In this document: positions 11,977 through 22,339 of the stretch, piece by piece
Layout: each line of letters opens with the position of its first letter
Position numbering within the stretch: the stretch's first letter is position 1
Source: Salibacterium aidingense DSM 18341
GTDB lineage: Bacteria; Bacillota; Bacilli; Bacillales; Marinococcaceae
Length of the DNA stretch: 64,000 nt
Direction: 5' to 3'
Assembly: GCF_000429685.1 (NCBI RefSeq)
Contig: NZ_AUCI01000016.1
Coordinates: 28,298-92,297 of the forward strand
Program-made: the position numbers and the translations under genes
The notes under the pieces: generated by a model
What the model was told of the DNA's origin: nothing
Database searches by the model: none
What the model saw: only the letters and a program-made list of their open reading frames with translations

Positions 11977-12025
11977 TTACGGGAATGTCATTGAATTAGA
12001 TTCCTCGAGGGAGGTGCAAAATAGA

Positions 12026-12163
12026 ATGGGTAAACCAACATTTACACCGAATAACCGCAAGCGGAAAAAAGTACACGGGTTCCGTGAACGCATGAGTACA
12101 AAAAAAGGTCGTCAGGTACTTAAAAACCGGCGTCGTAAAGGACGAAAAGTTATTTCTGCTTAA
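12026..12163 (+). CDS. rpmH: 50S ribosomal protein L34
   Basis: A 45-residue, highly basic ribosomal protein. The sequence reads [19 protein letters not shown] and later [11 protein letters not shown], matching bacterial L34. It has one extra residue (Gly2) compared with the usual MKPTF or MKRTF start. GGGAGGTG lies upstream at good spacing. It is the first plus-strand gene to the right of oriC, with its own consensus promoter and terminator. Confidence 0.97.
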   Translation: MGKPTFTPNNRKRKKVHGFRERMSTKKGRQVLKNRRRKGRKVISA

Positions 12164-12191
12164 GACCACTGATCTAACAGTGGTCTTTTTT
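12164..12191 (+). terminator. Terminator after rpmH
   Basis: GACCACTG and CAGTGGTC form a perfect 8-bp stem with a 6-base loop, followed by TTTTTT directly after the rpmH stop codon. Some readthrough to rnpA is expected, since no strong new promoter is obvious before it. Confidence 0.85.
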
Positions 12192-12241
12192 CCACTATTG
12201 GGGCTTTTACATAGGGCTGAACAGAAATGGAGGGGCCTGGG

Positions 12242-12598
12242 GTGAAGAAAGAATATAGAATCAAAAAGAATCATGAATTCAGCCGCATATTTGAGAAAGG
12301 AAAATCGTCAGCAAACCGGCAGTTTGTTATTTATGTTATGGATCATAAAGAGGCTGCTCATTTTCGTGTTGGTCTTACGGTTAGTAAGAAAATGGGGAAT
12401 GCAGTGACACGGAACCGGATTAAACGGCTCTTGAGAGAAGCATTGCGTGAGCTCGAGGATCAGCTGATGGACGGCAGGGATTATATCATTATTGCAAGAA
12501 AACCTGTCGTTCAAATGAATTATGTAGATATCAAGAAAAGCTTAAAGCATGTCATGAATGTAGCCGGTGTGTTAAAAAAACACGATGTTAAAAAATGA
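12242..12598 (+). CDS. rnpA: Ribonuclease P protein component
   Basis: A 118-residue basic protein that partners the RNase P RNA in maturing tRNA 5' ends. The family signature RNRIKRLLREALRE is present in the middle, preceded by GLTVSKKMGNAV. I chose GTG at 12242 because GGAGGGG lies about seven bases upstream and the product then starts VKKEYRIKKNHEF; an in-frame ATG at 12227 would consume that ribosome-binding site. Gene order rpmH-rnpA-spoIIIJ-jag is conserved. Confidence 0.95.
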   Translation: MKKEYRIKKNHEFSRIFEKGKSSANRQFVIYVMDHKEAAHFRVGLTVSKKMGNAVTRNRIKRLLREALRELEDQLMDGRDYIIIARKPVVQMNYVDIKKSLKHVMNVAGVLKKHDVKK

Positions 12599-12718
12599 TT
12601 CCTTTATTTCTTCCTTCGTCTCCGCTAAAATATATGAAGGCCTGTTTCATCATGTGTCAGCGTTATCATACGCTTTTACAGGGATTTATAGATTTAAACT
12701 TTTCAAGGAGGAACTCTT

Positions 12719-13495
12719 GTGTACAAGAAAATAGGCGTAGCGGCAATGCTTGCTGCCTTTATGGTTTTAATGACAGGATGTATGGATGTTAATGAACCGA
12801 TAACGGAGGACAGTGAAGGAATCTGGAATTCGATTTTTGTCTATCCGCTTTCGTGGCTGATCATCCAAATTGCTGAAATGACGGGGGAAGATTATGGGTT
12901 ATCGATTATCATTGTCACGATCTTTCTAAGAATCCTCATTCTCCCTTTAATGATTAAACAGACAAAAAGCGCAGCGGCTATGCAGGAAATTCAGCCGGAA
13001 ATGCAGAAGTTGAGAGAGAAATACAGCGCTAAGGATCAACAGACGCAGCAGAAACTGCAGCAGGAAACGATGGAGCTCTTTCAAAAGCACAAAATTAACC
13101 CGCTTGCCGGCTGTCTGCCGATTTTTATTCAGATGCCGATTTTAATTGCTTTTTATCATGCGATCATGCGGACAGAAGCTATAGGAGGGCATAATTTTCT
13201 TTGGTTCCAGCTGGGACAGCCTGATTATGTTCTTCCGCTCATAGCCGGGGCAACGACCTTTATCCAGCAGAAAATGATGATGGTCTCCGATAACCCGCAG
13301 ATGAAGATTCTGATGTATATGATGCCGTTTATGATCACAGCCTTTGCCTTCTTTTTCCCATCGGCCCTTGCCCTTTACTGGGTGGTCGGTAACTTATTCA
13401 TGATTGCTCAAACGTATTTTATTACGGGACCCGGAGCTCGGAAGAAACGAGAAGCGAAAACGGAAGCTAAAGCGGGGGGAGCGAATAAAAAGTGA
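12719..13495 (+). CDS. spoIIIJ: Membrane protein insertase YidC/SpoIIIJ
   Basis: A 258-residue Oxa1/YidC-family lipoprotein that inserts proteins into the membrane; the SpoIIIJ paralog is also needed for forespore development. The lipobox LMTGC places the modified cysteine at residue 21. The conserved arginine of the hydrophilic groove is in [13 protein letters not shown], followed by a charged cytoplasmic hairpin. Several hydrophobic segments and a basic C-terminal tail follow. The start is GTG after AAGGAGGAACTCTT. Its stop overlaps the start of jag by four bases. YidC1 versus YidC2 type is inferred from location. Confidence 0.95.
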   Translation: MYKKIGVAAMLAAFMVLMTGCMDVNEPITEDSEGIWNSIFVYPLSWLIIQIAEMTGEDYGLSIIIVTIFLRILILPLMIKQTKSAAAMQEIQPEMQKLREKYSAKDQQTQQKLQQETMELFQKHKINPLAGCLPIFIQMPILIAFYHAIMRTEAIGGHNFLWFQLGQPDYVLPLIAGATTFIQQKMMMVSDNPQMKILMYMMPFMITAFAFFFPSALALYWVVGNLFMIAQTYFITGPGARKKREAKTEAKAGGANKK

Positions 13496-14115
13496 AAACA
13501 GTAAAGGTTTCGGGAAAAACGATAGAGGAAGCAATATCAAACGCGTTGAAGGAACTGGAAACAAAGGAACCGGAGCAGATTGAATACACGGTTCTGGAGG
13601 AGCCCAAAAGCGGATTTTTAGGCTTTATCGGTGCGAAACCGGCAATATTGGAGGCTTCTTTAAAACGGGATCCCATCGAAGAAGCGGAACAATTTCTTTT
13701 AAACGTTATTGACGATATGGGAGTTCGGGTTCAGGTAGAGAAGCTGAAAGAAGGCAGAGAAACTACATTTTCCCTGACAGGCGAAGATCTTGGAGTGATG
13801 ATTGGGAAACGCGGAAAAACGCTTGATTCCCTGCAATACCTTGTGAATCTGGTGGCAAATCGGTTTGCGGATCGTCATGCCCGCATTGTACTGGATGCAG
13901 AAAATTACCGCCAGAGACGTCAGGAAGCATTGGAGCAGTTGGCGGAACGGCTGGCCTTCAAAGCTGCCCGTTCAGGAGAAAACGTAGTGTTAGAACCGAT
14001 GACAGCCAGAGAAAGAAAAATCATTCACGCTGCCCTGCAGCGTAACGACGATGTCGACACATATTCAGATGGCACCGAACCCCGGCGTTACGTAGTTATT
14101 GCCCCAAAATCTTAA
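13492..14115 (+). CDS. jag: Jag/KhpB RNA-binding protein
   Basis: A 207-residue protein with three parts: an N-terminal Jag domain ([17 protein letters not shown]), a type II KH domain with its GxxG loop IGKRG at residues 104-108, and a C-terminal R3H domain ([13 protein letters not shown] then [10 protein letters not shown]). Jag (KhpB/EloR) binds RNA and is associated with cell elongation and SpoIIIJ in other Firmicutes. The GTG start overlaps the spoIIIJ stop codon (GTGA), so the two are translationally coupled. A strong terminator follows. Confidence 0.95.
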   Translation: MKTVKVSGKTIEEAISNALKELETKEPEQIEYTVLEEPKSGFLGFIGAKPAILEASLKRDPIEEAEQFLLNVIDDMGVRVQVEKLKEGRETTFSLTGEDLGVMIGKRGKTLDSLQYLVNLVANRFADRHARIVLDAENYRQRRQEALEQLAERLAFKAARSGENVVLEPMTARERKIIHAALQRNDDVDTYSDGTEPRRYVVIAPKS

Positions 14116-14143
14116 TCACGAACCGAAAACTTTACCGAGAAAT

Positions 14144-14173
14144 AAGCACCCGCTGGAAAGCGGGTGCTTTTTT
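14144..14173 (+). terminator. Terminator after jag
   Basis: AAGCACCCGC and GCGGGTGCTT form a perfect 10-bp stem with a TGGAAA loop and a trailing T run. Confidence 0.92.
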
Positions 14174-14259
14174 AGGTGGCATATGCGCAAGCTATAGGAT
14201 GGATGCCCCGAACGTGGAAGGCAGTAGGAGCAGCTGAATTGGGCTTATCCCGTGCGGAA

Positions 14260-14435
14260 GGACATTTATTCCTCTATTTCTTTGATTGTTCCTATTTTAA
14301 AGGGAAGTTGGGACATTTGTTCCGTTATTTCTCCTTTTTAGCGTAAATGAACCGGGCCAAAGCCGGATAGCGGAATAAATGTCCAAAAAAGAGGCTCCGT
14401 CTCCCTCATTCTTCCACTTAACGGAATAAATGTCC
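14260..14435. repeat. Dispersed palindromic intergenic repeat, copy 1
   Basis: This fills most of the 562-base gap between jag and mnmE. Two direct units, GGACATTTATTCC (14260-14272) and GGACATTTGTTCC (14311-14323), are followed by two inverted units, GGAATAAATGTCC (14372-14384 and 14423-14435). A related copy with the same order and spacing is at 58610-58784. No coding potential is evident. The two forward and two inverted arms could fold into a large stem structure in RNA or single-stranded DNA. Confidence 0.85.
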
Positions 14436-14554
14436 GCCGGGGACTCTTCCGCAGCGAATGGTAAGAAAGTTTCGGTTTGGTGAATTTAGAGTTCACTCTA
14501 GCTGGGATCGTAAGATTGTGGGTAAGTGGAAAAGCTGATAAAAGAGGAGTATAG

Positions 14555-14572
14555 TTATCCACATGTGGATAT
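14555..14572. promoter_or_regulatory. Inverted pair of DnaA boxes upstream of mnmE
   Basis: TTATCCACA is immediately followed by TGTGGATAT, giving an 18-base near-perfect palindrome: one perfect box and one with a single mismatch. It lies about 105 bases before mnmE and roughly 2.7 kb from the nearest oriC boxes. Confidence 0.65.
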
Positions 14573-14677
14573 TTTAATCTTCACTAAAAGTGGGCTTTAT
14601 GATATTCTATTATGTTAGGGAAACTAAAAATAATACCATGCTATAGGCAGTAAAAATACAGAAGGGAGGGGAGAAGG

Positions 14678-16057
14678 ATGGAATTTGATACGATAGCAGC
14701 TATTTCAACTCCTTCGGGGGAAGGAGCGATAGCGATCGTGCGGGTCAGCGGCGAGGATGCCCTTTCTATTGCGGATAAAGTGTATAAAGGAAAAGAAACG
14801 TTATCGAAGGTAGATACCCACACCATTCATTATGGCCATGTCGCCAATCCGGAAACAGAAGAAGTTGTGGAGGAAGTTATGATTTCCGTCCTTCGTGCCC
14901 CTAAAACATTTACCCGGGAAGACGTGGTGGAAATCAACTGTCACGGGGGCCTTGTCTCCGTCAATAAAGTACTTGATCTTGTCCTTAGTCAGGGAGCCCG
15001 TTTGGCAGAACCAGGAGAATTTACTAAACGGGCTTTTTTAAATGGCAGGATTGACTTATCGCAAGCCGAAGCCGTGATGGATCTAATTCGGGCGAAAACG
15101 GATCGGGCAATGAATGTGGCCATGAAACAGGTAGAAGGACGATTATCCGGACGGATCCGCCGTCTTCGGCAGCAGCTGCTGGAAACTGTGGCAAACGTAG
15201 AAGTGAACATCGATTATCCGGAATACGACGACGCCGAAACAATAACCCTGGATACTCTGACGGCCCGGGCGGGTGTCGTCCGGGATGAAATAGACAATCT
15301 GCTGACGACCGCAAAACAGGGGAAGATTTTAAGGGAAGGACTGGCTACTGCTATTATCGGCCGGCCCAACGTTGGAAAGTCTTCGTTAATGAACAGCCTT
15401 GTTCATGAAAATAAAGCCATTGTAACAGAAGTTCCCGGCACCACCCGGGACGTGCTCGAAGAGTATGTTAATGTGCGCGGGGTGCCTTTGCGGTTAATCG
15501 ATACGGCAGGGATTCGGGAAACCGAGGATATCGTGGAAAAAATCGGCGTGGAACGTTCCCGTCAGGTATTGAAGGAAGCGGAACTTATTCTTTTAGTCAT
15601 TAATAGTGCAGAAGAGCTGACGAAAGAAGATGAAGCATTGTTTCAGGCGATACAGGGGATGAATGCGGTTGTTATTTTAAATAAAACAGATTTGGAGAAA
15701 AATGTGGATGAAGATAGAATCAGGGAGCTGTCCTCCGGGCGACCGGTCATTACGGCTTCTTTATTACAGGATGAAGGGATTGATGAACTGGAGGAGTCCA
15801 TCTCCCAGTTGTTTTTTGAAGAAGGAGTGGAGACAGCTGATCTAAGCTATCTTTCCAACGCCCGGCACATCGGCCTGTTGAACCAGGCAAAACGTTCCAT
15901 CAATGATGCATTGGAAGCTGCGGAAATGGAAGTCCCCGTGGATATGATACAGATCGATATCACGAGGGCTTGGGAACAATTAGGAGAGATTGTTGGAGAA
16001 AACGTTCACGAAAGCTTGATAGATCAACTGTTTTCCCAGTTTTGTCTTGGAAAATAA
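14678..16057 (+). CDS. mnmE: tRNA modification GTPase MnmE
   Basis: A 459-residue GTPase that acts with MnmG to install carboxymethylaminomethyl or related groups on U34 of certain tRNAs. The N-terminal folate-binding domain begins [19 protein letters not shown]. The G domain has G1 GRPNVGKS at residues 228-235, DTAGIRE as the switch II region and NKTD as G4. The catalytic C-terminal motif FCLGK ends the protein. ATG at 14678 follows GGGAGGGGAGAAGG. It lies 16 bases upstream of mnmG, its complex partner. Confidence 0.97.
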   Translation: MEFDTIAAISTPSGEGAIAIVRVSGEDALSIADKVYKGKETLSKVDTHTIHYGHVANPETEEVVEEVMISVLRAPKTFTREDVVEINCHGGLVSVNKVLDLVLSQGARLAEPGEFTKRAFLNGRIDLSQAEAVMDLIRAKTDRAMNVAMKQVEGRLSGRIRRLRQQLLETVANVEVNIDYPEYDDAETITLDTLTARAGVVRDEIDNLLTTAKQGKILREGLATAIIGRPNVGKSSLMNSLVHENKAIVTEVPGTTRDVLEEYVNVRGVPLRLIDTAGIRETEDIVEKIGVERSRQVLKEAELILLVINSAEELTKEDEALFQAIQGMNAVVILNKTDLEKNVDEDRIRELSSGRPVITASLLQDEGIDELEESISQLFFEEGVETADLSYLSNARHIGLLNQAKRSINDALEAAEMEVPVDMIQIDITRAWEQLGEIVGENVHESLIDQLFSQFCLGK

Positions 16058-16073
16058 AAAGGAGGTTAAAATT

Positions 16074-17963
16074 ATGCCATACGAAGGCGGAAAATATGAC
16101 GTGATTGTCATTGGTGCTGGTCACGCCGGAGTAGAAGCCGGTTTGGCAGCAGCGCGGATGGGATCAAACACCTTGATGTTAACGCTGAATTTGGATTCTG
16201 TCGCATTTATGCCCTGCAACCCGTCTGTCGGAGGACCTGCAAAAGGAATAGTGGTCCGTGAAATAGATGCGCTGGGCGGAGAAATGGCAAGAAATATTGA
16301 TAAAACCCACATCCAGATGCGGATGCTGAATACGAGAAAAGGACCGGCAGTACGTGCGTTAAGGGCCCAGGCAGATAAATTCCTGTATCAGCAGGAAATG
16401 AAAAAAACCTTGGAAGATCAGGAAAACCTTGTGCTTCGGCAGGGACTGGTGGAAGAATTAATTGTAGAAGACGGCCTATGCAAAGGGGTCGTAACAAACA
16501 CCGGAGCGTCCTATTATGCGAAAACAACCGTAGTGACCACCGGGACGTATCTCAGAGGAAAAATTATTCTCGGGGATCTGGCCTACGAAAGTGGTCCGAA
16601 TAACATGCAGCCTTCCATTAATCTTTCACACAGCCTGCAAAAACAAGGCTTTGACATGGAACGTTTCAAGACCGGAACCCCTCCCCGGGTAAACAGCGGC
16701 AGCATTGATTATGATAAAACCGAAATGCAGCCGGGGGATGAACAGCCGCGGGCATTTTCTTATGAAACCACCAAATATATTACGGATCAGCTTCCCTGCT
16801 GGCTTACCTATACAGGTGAAGACACCCATGCGCTGATTAATGATAATCTGACGCGTTCGCCGATGTATTCAGGAATGATCGAAGGGACAGGACCTCGTTA
16901 TTGTCCTTCGATTGAAGATAAGATTGTCCGTTTTCATGATAAACCGAAGCACCAGATCTTTCTGGAGCCGGAAGGAAGAAATACGTCGGAAGTCTATGTA
17001 CAGGGACTTTCTACAAGCCTGCCGGAAGATGTGCAGTTTAATATGCTAAAAACCATTCCAGGGCTGGAAAACGTACGGATGATGCGGCCGGGTTATGCGA
17101 TTGAATACGATGCCATCATGCCGACACAGCTGTGGCCGACGCTGGAAACGAAGAAAGTGGAAAATCTGTTTACCGCAGGGCAGATTAATGGTACTTCCGG
17201 ATATGAAGAAGCAGCCGGTCAGGGTATCATGGCAGGTATTAATGCAGCCCGGAAGGCACAGAATAAAGAAGGTGTCATTCTAAACCGTTCGGATGCCTAT
17301 ATTGGCGTATTAATTGATGATCTGGTGACAAAAGGCACGGATGAACCTTATCGTCTGTTGACGTCCAGGGCAGAATACCGTCTGCTGCTCCGTCACGATA
17401 ATGCAGATCTGCGCCTGACCGAAATCGGTCATGATATCGGAATGATCAAAGCGGATCGCTACGAGCGATTCGTCCGTAAAAAAGAGGCCATCGCTAAAGA
17501 AAAAGGCCGCCTTGAGAATACGACCGTTAAACCAAGTGACGAACTGCAGCAGATGCTGGAATCCAAAGATTCTTCTCCAATGAAAGAAGCAGTGTCTGCA
17601 GCACACTTATTGAAGCGGCCGGAATTGGGATACGATGATGTTATTCCGTTTGCTCCGGGAGGCGAGGCTCTGACCCCGGATGTAGCAGAACAGGTAGAAA
17701 TTCAAACGAAATATGAAGGCTATATTGCCAAACAAATGGAACAAGTGGAACGAATGAACAAAATGGAAGAAAAGAAAATTCCGAATGACATTGATTATAC
17801 GCAGATATCCGGGCTGGCAACCGAGGCCGTTCAGAAATTATCGGAAGTAAAACCGATTTCTGTAGGTCAGGCTTCCAGAGTTTCCGGCGTAAACCCGTCC
17901 GATATTTCCATCCTGCTTGTATATATTGAACAAGGAAAATTGGCTAAAACTGCAGAAGCATAA
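16074..17963 (+). CDS. mnmG: tRNA U34 modification enzyme MnmG (GidA)
   Basis: A 629-residue FAD-dependent protein, partner of MnmE in tRNA wobble-uridine modification. The N-terminal dinucleotide-binding motif is [12 protein letters not shown] (from about residue 13), followed by [31 protein letters not shown] and [16 protein letters not shown], all family hallmarks. ATG at 16074 follows AAAGGAGGTTAAAATT; the frame extends nine codons further upstream into mnmE. Length is as expected for bacilli (about 628). Confidence 0.97.
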   Translation: MPYEGGKYDVIVIGAGHAGVEAGLAAARMGSNTLMLTLNLDSVAFMPCNPSVGGPAKGIVVREIDALGGEMARNIDKTHIQMRMLNTRKGPAVRALRAQADKFLYQQEMKKTLEDQENLVLRQGLVEELIVEDGLCKGVVTNTGASYYAKTTVVTTGTYLRGKIILGDLAYESGPNNMQPSINLSHSLQKQGFDMERFKTGTPPRVNSGSIDYDKTEMQPGDEQPRAFSYETTKYITDQLPCWLTYTGEDTHALINDNLTRSPMYSGMIEGTGPRYCPSIEDKIVRFHDKPKHQIFLEPEGRNTSEVYVQGLSTSLPEDVQFNMLKTIPGLENVRMMRPGYAIEYDAIMPTQLWPTLETKKVENLFTAGQINGTSGYEEAAGQGIMAGINAARKAQNKEGVILNRSDAYIGVLIDDLVTKGTDEPYRLLTSRAEYRLLLRHDNADLRLTEIGHDIGMIKADRYERFVRKKEAIAKEKGRLENTTVKPSDELQQMLESKDSSPMKEAVSAAHLLKRPELGYDDVIPFAPGGEALTPDVAEQVEIQTKYEGYIAKQMEQVERMNKMEEKKIPNDIDYTQISGLATEAVQKLSEVKPISVGQASRVSGVNPSDISILLVYIEQGKLAKTAEA

Positions 17964-17975
17964 ATAGAAAGAGAG

Positions 17976-18021
17976 AACAGCTCCAGGGTCTCCTGCTGGA
18001 TAAAAGACCTGGAGCTGTTTT
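17976..18021 (+). terminator. Terminator between mnmG and rsmG
   Basis: AACAGCTCCAGG(G)TCT pairs with AGACCTGGAGCTGTT, with one bulged base and a 13-base loop, ending in TTTT. It probably separates mnmEG from rsmG partially. Confidence 0.8.
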
Positions 18022-18050
18022 CATACATAATACAAAAGGTGGTTGAAAGG

Positions 18051-18767
18051 ATGAGCAAGCCTCCATTTACGAGCTGGCTGCAAGAAGAGGGCCTAGAACT
18101 GTCAGAAAAACAGCACAAGCAATTTGATTTCTATTACCGGCTGTTGATAGATTGGAATGAGAAAATAAATTTAACGACATTAACCAGGGAAGCAGACGTG
18201 TATGAGAAGCATTTTTATGACTCTCTTACTCCAGCTTTTTATCACGATTTTCAAAACGATAAAACAATGATAGATATTGGGGCGGGAGCAGGGTTTCCAA
18301 GCCTTCCCCTGAAAATTATTTATCCTCATCTTCATATTGTTATTATCGACTCGTTAAAAAAGAGAATCACTTTTTTAGAACATCTTGCCGCAGACCTGCA
18401 GCTGGAAAATGTTCATTTTCTGCATGGACGGGCGGAAGATAAAGCTCACGCTCCAGAACATAGGGAACACTATGACACAGCAGTAGCGCGTGCCGTAGCA
18501 AAAATGCCGGTCCTGACAGAATTGTGTCTGCCGTTTGTAAAAAGAAAAGGAACGTTTATTGCGTTAAAAGGGTCGGAAGGTCTGAACGAAAAAGAGCAGG
18601 CCGGCACTGCCTGCCGCACGCTGGGAGGACGGTGGCAGGAGGCTTCTGCATTAACACTGCCCAATGAAGAAAGTACAAGATATATTTTAAAAATGGAGAA
18701 AGTGGACCATACTCCGCGGAAGTATCCGCGTAAAGCAGGGACTCCCGCCAAAAAACCAATGGTATAG
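18051..18767 (+). CDS. rsmG: 16S rRNA (guanine-N7) methyltransferase RsmG
   Basis: A 238-residue Rossmann-fold methyltransferase (GidB) that methylates a guanine in the 530 loop of 16S rRNA using S-adenosylmethionine. The SAM-binding motif is IDIGAGAGFPSLPLKI; DSLKKRITFLEHL and the VARAVAKMP region follow. ATG at 18051 is chosen, with AAAGGTGG upstream; GTG at 18039 would be inside that site. Length matches the Bacillus protein (239). Confidence 0.96.
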   Translation: MSKPPFTSWLQEEGLELSEKQHKQFDFYYRLLIDWNEKINLTTLTREADVYEKHFYDSLTPAFYHDFQNDKTMIDIGAGAGFPSLPLKIIYPHLHIVIIDSLKKRITFLEHLAADLQLENVHFLHGRAEDKAHAPEHREHYDTAVARAVAKMPVLTELCLPFVKRKGTFIALKGSEGLNEKEQAGTACRTLGGRWQEASALTLPNEESTRYILKMEKVDHTPRKYPRKAGTPAKKPMV

Positions 18768-18889
18768 CCAGGTGGTAGACATTGGATGCAGTCATGGTAA
18801 AATATAATCAGGTTATAGGGGAAAGAAGGAAACGCCCTTTTTGGCTGGAAGAAATAGAATGTAGTTAATTAGTAAGGTGGTGTCAGGCA

Positions 18890-19726
18890 ATGAAGCAATC
18901 GCTTCAAAAATGGTTTGGCCTGGGGGAACAGCAGGAAGAAAAAGAGGAGCATCCGGAAGAAATCAAGTACCTGCCTGTGGATAAAATTACAGCCAATCCA
19001 TTTCAACCGCGAACTATTTTCCAGGAGGAAAAGATTGCGGAGCTTGCACAATCTATTCGTACTCACGGACTGCTGCAGCCGATCACCGTGCGAGAAAAAG
19101 AAGGACATTATGAAATTATAGCGGGAGAACGACGTTGGCGTGCAGTACTTAGTCTGGGTATGAGCGAAGTTCCGGCAATTGTGAAAGAGTTTAATGATAC
19201 CGAAACCGCTTCGGTGGCGTTAATTGAAAATCTGCAGCGGGAAGAACTGACCGCTATTGAAGAAGCATCTGCCTATGCTAAATTATTAGAACTGCATGGA
19301 TTGACCCAGGAAAGCTTAGCGCAGCGTCTTGGAAAAGGCCAGTCCACGGTCGCGAACAAATTAAGGCTTCTTCATCTTAACGAATCAACCCAGCAGGCCT
19401 TAAAGGATAAACATATTACAGAAAGGCACGCAAGGGCTCTTTTATCGGTGAAAGACAGAGAGCAACAGGAGGAGATCCTTCAGGCCGTCATTCAACGTGA
19501 ATTGAATGTGAAACAAACGGAACAGTTAATCAAAGAACCATTGGAAGAAAAACCTGCCAAAAAAGCAAAGCCGACCCGGAAACATTTTTCAAAGGATACA
19601 AGACTGGCTATGAATACGATCCGTCAATCGGTAGATATGGTGGAAAAAAGCGGAATGAATATTGATACAGAAGAAGAAGAGCATGAGGAATATTATCAGT
19701 TTACCATTCGGATTCCCAAGAAATAA
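18890..19726 (+). CDS. noc: Nucleoid occlusion protein Noc
   Basis: A 278-residue ParB-family CTPase-type protein that binds specific DNA sites and blocks division over the nucleoid. The N-terminus [15 protein letters not shown] is the membrane-targeting amphipathic helix of Noc, which ParB lacks. FQPRTIF, the ParB-box region [15 protein letters not shown] and [17 protein letters not shown] follow, then the helix-turn-helix [19 protein letters not shown]. Two perfect Noc-binding sites lie close by (20176-20189 and 23383-23396). It has its own terminator before parA. Confidence 0.96.
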   Translation: MKQSLQKWFGLGEQQEEKEEHPEEIKYLPVDKITANPFQPRTIFQEEKIAELAQSIRTHGLLQPITVREKEGHYEIIAGERRWRAVLSLGMSEVPAIVKEFNDTETASVALIENLQREELTAIEEASAYAKLLELHGLTQESLAQRLGKGQSTVANKLRLLHLNESTQQALKDKHITERHARALLSVKDREQQEEILQAVIQRELNVKQTEQLIKEPLEEKPAKKAKPTRKHFSKDTRLAMNTIRQSVDMVEKSGMNIDTEEEEHEEYYQFTIRIPKK

Positions 19727-19757
19727 TCTACCTGGCAATGAAGGTAGATTATTTTTT
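19723..19757 (+). terminator. Terminator after noc
   Basis: ATAATCTACCT and AGGTAGATTAT form an 11-bp stem with a short loop, followed by TTTTTT. The stem begins inside the noc stop codon. Confidence 0.85.
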
Positions 19758-19872
19758 GGATGTTATCTTCCATGCAATTGCAACATTATTGGTAAAACAT
19801 GATAGAATAAATAATAGAGTTTTAGAAACGACCATTATTATAGCTCGTGGGATGCAGAAAGTAGGTGTACCG

Positions 19873-20634
19873 ATGGCAAAAGTTGTTGCTATTGCGAACC
19901 AGAAAGGCGGCGTTGGCAAAACGACAACAGCTGTTAATATTAGTGCCTGTCTGGCATACATAGGAAAAAAAGTACTGCTCGTTGATATAGATCCGCAGGG
20001 AAATGCTACAAGCGGAGCGGGAATCGAAAAAGGCGATGTGGATGAGTGCGTGTATAACCTGCTCGTAGAAGATGCCGGGGCTGACCAGGTGATCAGGCAT
20101 TCCAGTGTCGAAAACCTGGATGTCGTTCCGTCAACGATTCAGCTTTCCGGTGCTGAAATAGAATTGGTCTCCACTATTTCCCGGGAAATCCGCCTTAAAA
20201 AAGCGCTGTCAGAAATGGATGATTCCTATGATTATATGATTATAGACTGCCCACCTTCCCTTGGCCTTTTAACCATCAACGCATTAACAGCAGCCGATTC
20301 GGTATTGATCCCGGTTCAGTGTGAATATTACGCATTGGAAGGGCTGAGTCAGCTGCTTAATACGATACGTCTCGTGCAAAAACATTTAAATACAGAACTG
20401 GCGATTGAGGGTGTATTGCTCACGATGCTTGATGCCCGGACAAACCTTGGCATCCAGGTTATTGAAGAAGTGAAAAAATATTTTCGGGAAAAAGTGTTTG
20501 AAACGATCATTCCTAGAAATATTCGGTTGGGAGAAGCTCCCAGTTATGGGCTTCCAATCATTCTATATGATGCAAAGTCCAAAGGTGCCCAGGTGTATTT
20601 AGATTTAGCAAAGGAAGTGACGGCCGATGGGTAG
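19873..20634 (+). CDS. parA: Chromosome partitioning ATPase ParA (Soj)
   Basis: A 253-residue deviant Walker-type ATPase, Soj. It cooperates with ParB in origin segregation and, in B. subtilis, switches between inhibiting and stimulating DnaA. The P-loop is KGGVGKTT at residues 11-18 and [11 protein letters not shown] follows; [14 protein letters not shown] is the Walker B region. ATG at 19873 follows AGGTGTACCG and gives the B. subtilis length; the frame extends 45 codons upstream into sequence that looks non-coding. It overlaps parB by eight bases. A Noc-binding site is embedded at 20176-20189. Confidence 0.97.
   Translation: MAKVVAIANQKGGVGKTTTAVNISACLAYIGKKVLLVDIDPQGNATSGAGIEKGDVDECVYNLLVEDAGADQVIRHSSVENLDVVPSTIQLSGAEIELVSTISREIRLKKALSEMDDSYDYMIIDCPPSLGLLTINALTAADSVLIPVQCEYYALEGLSQLLNTIRLVQKHLNTELAIEGVLLTMLDARTNLGIQVIEEVKKYFREKVFETIIPRNIRLGEAPSYGLPIILYDAKSKGAQVYLDLAKEVTADG
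20176..20189. promoter_or_regulatory. Noc-binding site inside parA
   Basis: ATTTCCCGGGAAAT matches the 14-base palindromic Noc-binding site consensus perfectly. It sits within the parA coding region (codons ISREI). Confidence 0.8.
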
Positions 20635-21475
20635 AGGTTTAGGACGAGGATTAAATGCTTTTTTTCCGGAAGAAGCGGACAGAGAAGAGAATGTCGTAGA
20701 GGATGTAAAAGTCAGTGATTTACGGCCTAACCCTTATCAGCCGAGAAAAACGTTTACAGAAGAAGCAATTGAGGAATTAAAAGACTCTATCAGCGAGCAT
20801 GGGGTTCTGCAGCCTCTTATTGTCCGAAAAAGTATCAAAGGTTATGAAATCGTAGTAGGAGAACGGCGGTACCGGGCCGCAAAAGCAGCCGGCATGGAAA
20901 CCGTACCGGCTGTAGTAAAAGAGTTAACCGATGAAAAGCTGATGGAAGTAGCACTTATTGAAAACCTGCAGCGGGAAAATTTAAATCCATTAGAAGAAGC
21001 AAAAGCGTATGAAAAGCTGATGAAACACCTGGGTGCGACTCAGGATGAACTATCAAAACGGCTCGGCAAAAGCCGTCCCCACATTGCCAATCATCTTCGC
21101 CTGCTGCAGTTATCACCAGCTGTTCAACATAAAATTGAGAATAAAAATATATCCATGGGGCATGGCCGTACCCTGCTCGGTCTGCATGATAAAACCAAAG
21201 CAGACAAAATTGTGGAAAAAATAGAAAAAGAATCATTAAATGTCCGCCAGACAGAGGAACTAGTCCAGCACATGAATCAAAAGCCGGTTCCGGAGAAAAA
21301 AAAGAAAGAAGCTGCCAGGCCTTCGGTGTTCATTCAGTCAAAAGAAGAAGAACTTCGTTCCTACTTTGGGACCTCTGTTTCTATTAAGAAAGGGAGAAAG
21401 AAGGGGAAGATTGAAATTGAATTCTTAAGTGATGAAGACCTGCAGCGTATTTTAGAATTATTGGAAAATGAATAA
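20627..21475 (+). CDS. parB: Chromosome partitioning protein ParB (Spo0J)
   Basis: A 282-residue ParB that loads at parS, spreads along DNA as a CTP-dependent clamp, and recruits SMC. The N-terminal [13 protein letters not shown] is the ParA-stimulating peptide. Next come [12 protein letters not shown], the CTPase motif region [14 protein letters not shown] and [16 protein letters not shown], then the helix-turn-helix [19 protein letters not shown]. It overlaps parA by eight bases, so the pair is coupled. Unlike the B. subtilis gene, I see no parS site inside it; the sites found are at 251-266 and 56933-56948. Confidence 0.97.
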   Translation: MGRGLGRGLNAFFPEEADREENVVEDVKVSDLRPNPYQPRKTFTEEAIEELKDSISEHGVLQPLIVRKSIKGYEIVVGERRYRAAKAAGMETVPAVVKELTDEKLMEVALIENLQRENLNPLEEAKAYEKLMKHLGATQDELSKRLGKSRPHIANHLRLLQLSPAVQHKIENKNISMGHGRTLLGLHDKTKADKIVEKIEKESLNVRQTEELVQHMNQKPVPEKKKKEAARPSVFIQSKEEELRSYFGTSVSIKKGRKKGKIEIEFLSDEDLQRILELLENE

Positions 21476-21507
21476 ACATCACCGACATATCGGGGATATG
21501 CCGCTGC

Positions 21508-21546
21508 AAAAACCACGGAGTCCTGTTAAAGGGCCCCGTGGTTTTT
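21508..21546. terminator. Terminator between parB and yyaC (convergent)
   Basis: AAAAACCACGG and CCGTGGTTTTT form a stem with internal pairing AGTCCTGTTAAAGGGCC. A and T runs on both sides suit the convergent genes parB and yyaC. Confidence 0.8.
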
Positions 21547-21568
21547 ATATGGATGCGGAAGCAGGGGG

Positions 21569-22243
21569 TTAATTGGGATCCTGAAGGGAAAAGGCACTTT
21601 CTGTTTCGGAGGAACCTCCCTTGTAATAAGACTTATGAACCGTACTCCCGGCAGTGATCGACCTGGTTTTGTTCCGCAGTTTCCGGTCAGCTGCCTGAAA
21701 TGCTTCCGCTGTACATTCAGCCATGGTCATCACTAAATGAAGCCGAGTATTCTGAAGAACGAAATATTCCATCATTCCACTTACATTTACGATGCCGGTG
21801 ATATGCATCTCTCCTACCTCAGGAAGCTTTTTTTTCATAGCAGCTCCTGGAATGACAGGACCTTCGGTAAAGTTAATTTTTCCAACATTTCTTAATTTTC
21901 CTAAACAGGCATCAATCGCAATAATATATGGAAAATGATATTTGCATTGGATCTCCTGTATTGTGTCTTCCAGGTTAACCGCATGAACAGGGTTTTCCAG
22001 TGTTCCATATACAACGAAATGTTTTATCCTTTTCTTCTCCAGGGCAGATCCGATCAAAGGGCCGAGAGAATCTCCGGTGGAGCGGTCTGTTCCAATACAG
22101 ACAATAACGATATCACGATATTTAGGGACGTTCTGAAGTTGATCTATCAGTTCAACCGCTAACTGGGACGGGGCATTTTTGTCCTCGGAATGCACGTGAA
22201 AGGTGTAGGGAGTATGAACCGAAGCGGGTTTTTTTCCAATCAT
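21569..22243 (-). CDS. yyaC: Spore protease YyaC-family protein (DUF1256)
   Basis: A 224-residue protein matching YyaC, related to the GPR germination protease fold and expressed during sporulation in Bacillus. Family stretches are VIVCIGTDRSTGDSLGPLIG, VYGTLENPVHAVNLED and IAIDACLGKLRNVG. ATG at 22243 follows AAGGAGAGGCTATT. It is on the lagging strand relative to the surrounding core genes, convergent with parB. The basic, Ser-rich C-terminal stretch past residue 190 is not part of the core as I recall it. Confidence 0.88.
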   Translation of the reverse strand: MIGKKPASVHTPYTFHVHSEDKNAPSQLAVELIDQLQNVPKYRDIVIVCIGTDRSTGDSLGPLIGSALEKKRIKHFVVYGTLENPVHAVNLEDTIQEIQCKYHFPYIIAIDACLGKLRNVGKINFTEGPVIPGAAMKKKLPEVGEMHITGIVNVSGMMEYFVLQNTRLHLVMTMAECTAEAFQAADRKLRNKTRSITAGSTVHKSYYKGGSSETESAFSLQDPN

Positions 22244-22339
22244 AATAGCCTCTCCTTTTTCATATTAGTTCCAGTATAGGAACCACGTACGCTTTCTATA
22301 CATGGAGACTTTCGAACTCATCATTTGGACAAGGGAGAA

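Noticed and set aside
11996..12274. Minus-strand open frame antisense to rpmH and rnpA
   Set aside because: It runs opposite L34 and the rpmH terminator; its composition is that of a reversed basic protein.
14906..14922. Noc-site-like sequence in mnmE (TTTACCCGGGAAGA)
   Set aside because: Two mismatches to the 14-base palindrome, weaker than the two perfect sites nearby.
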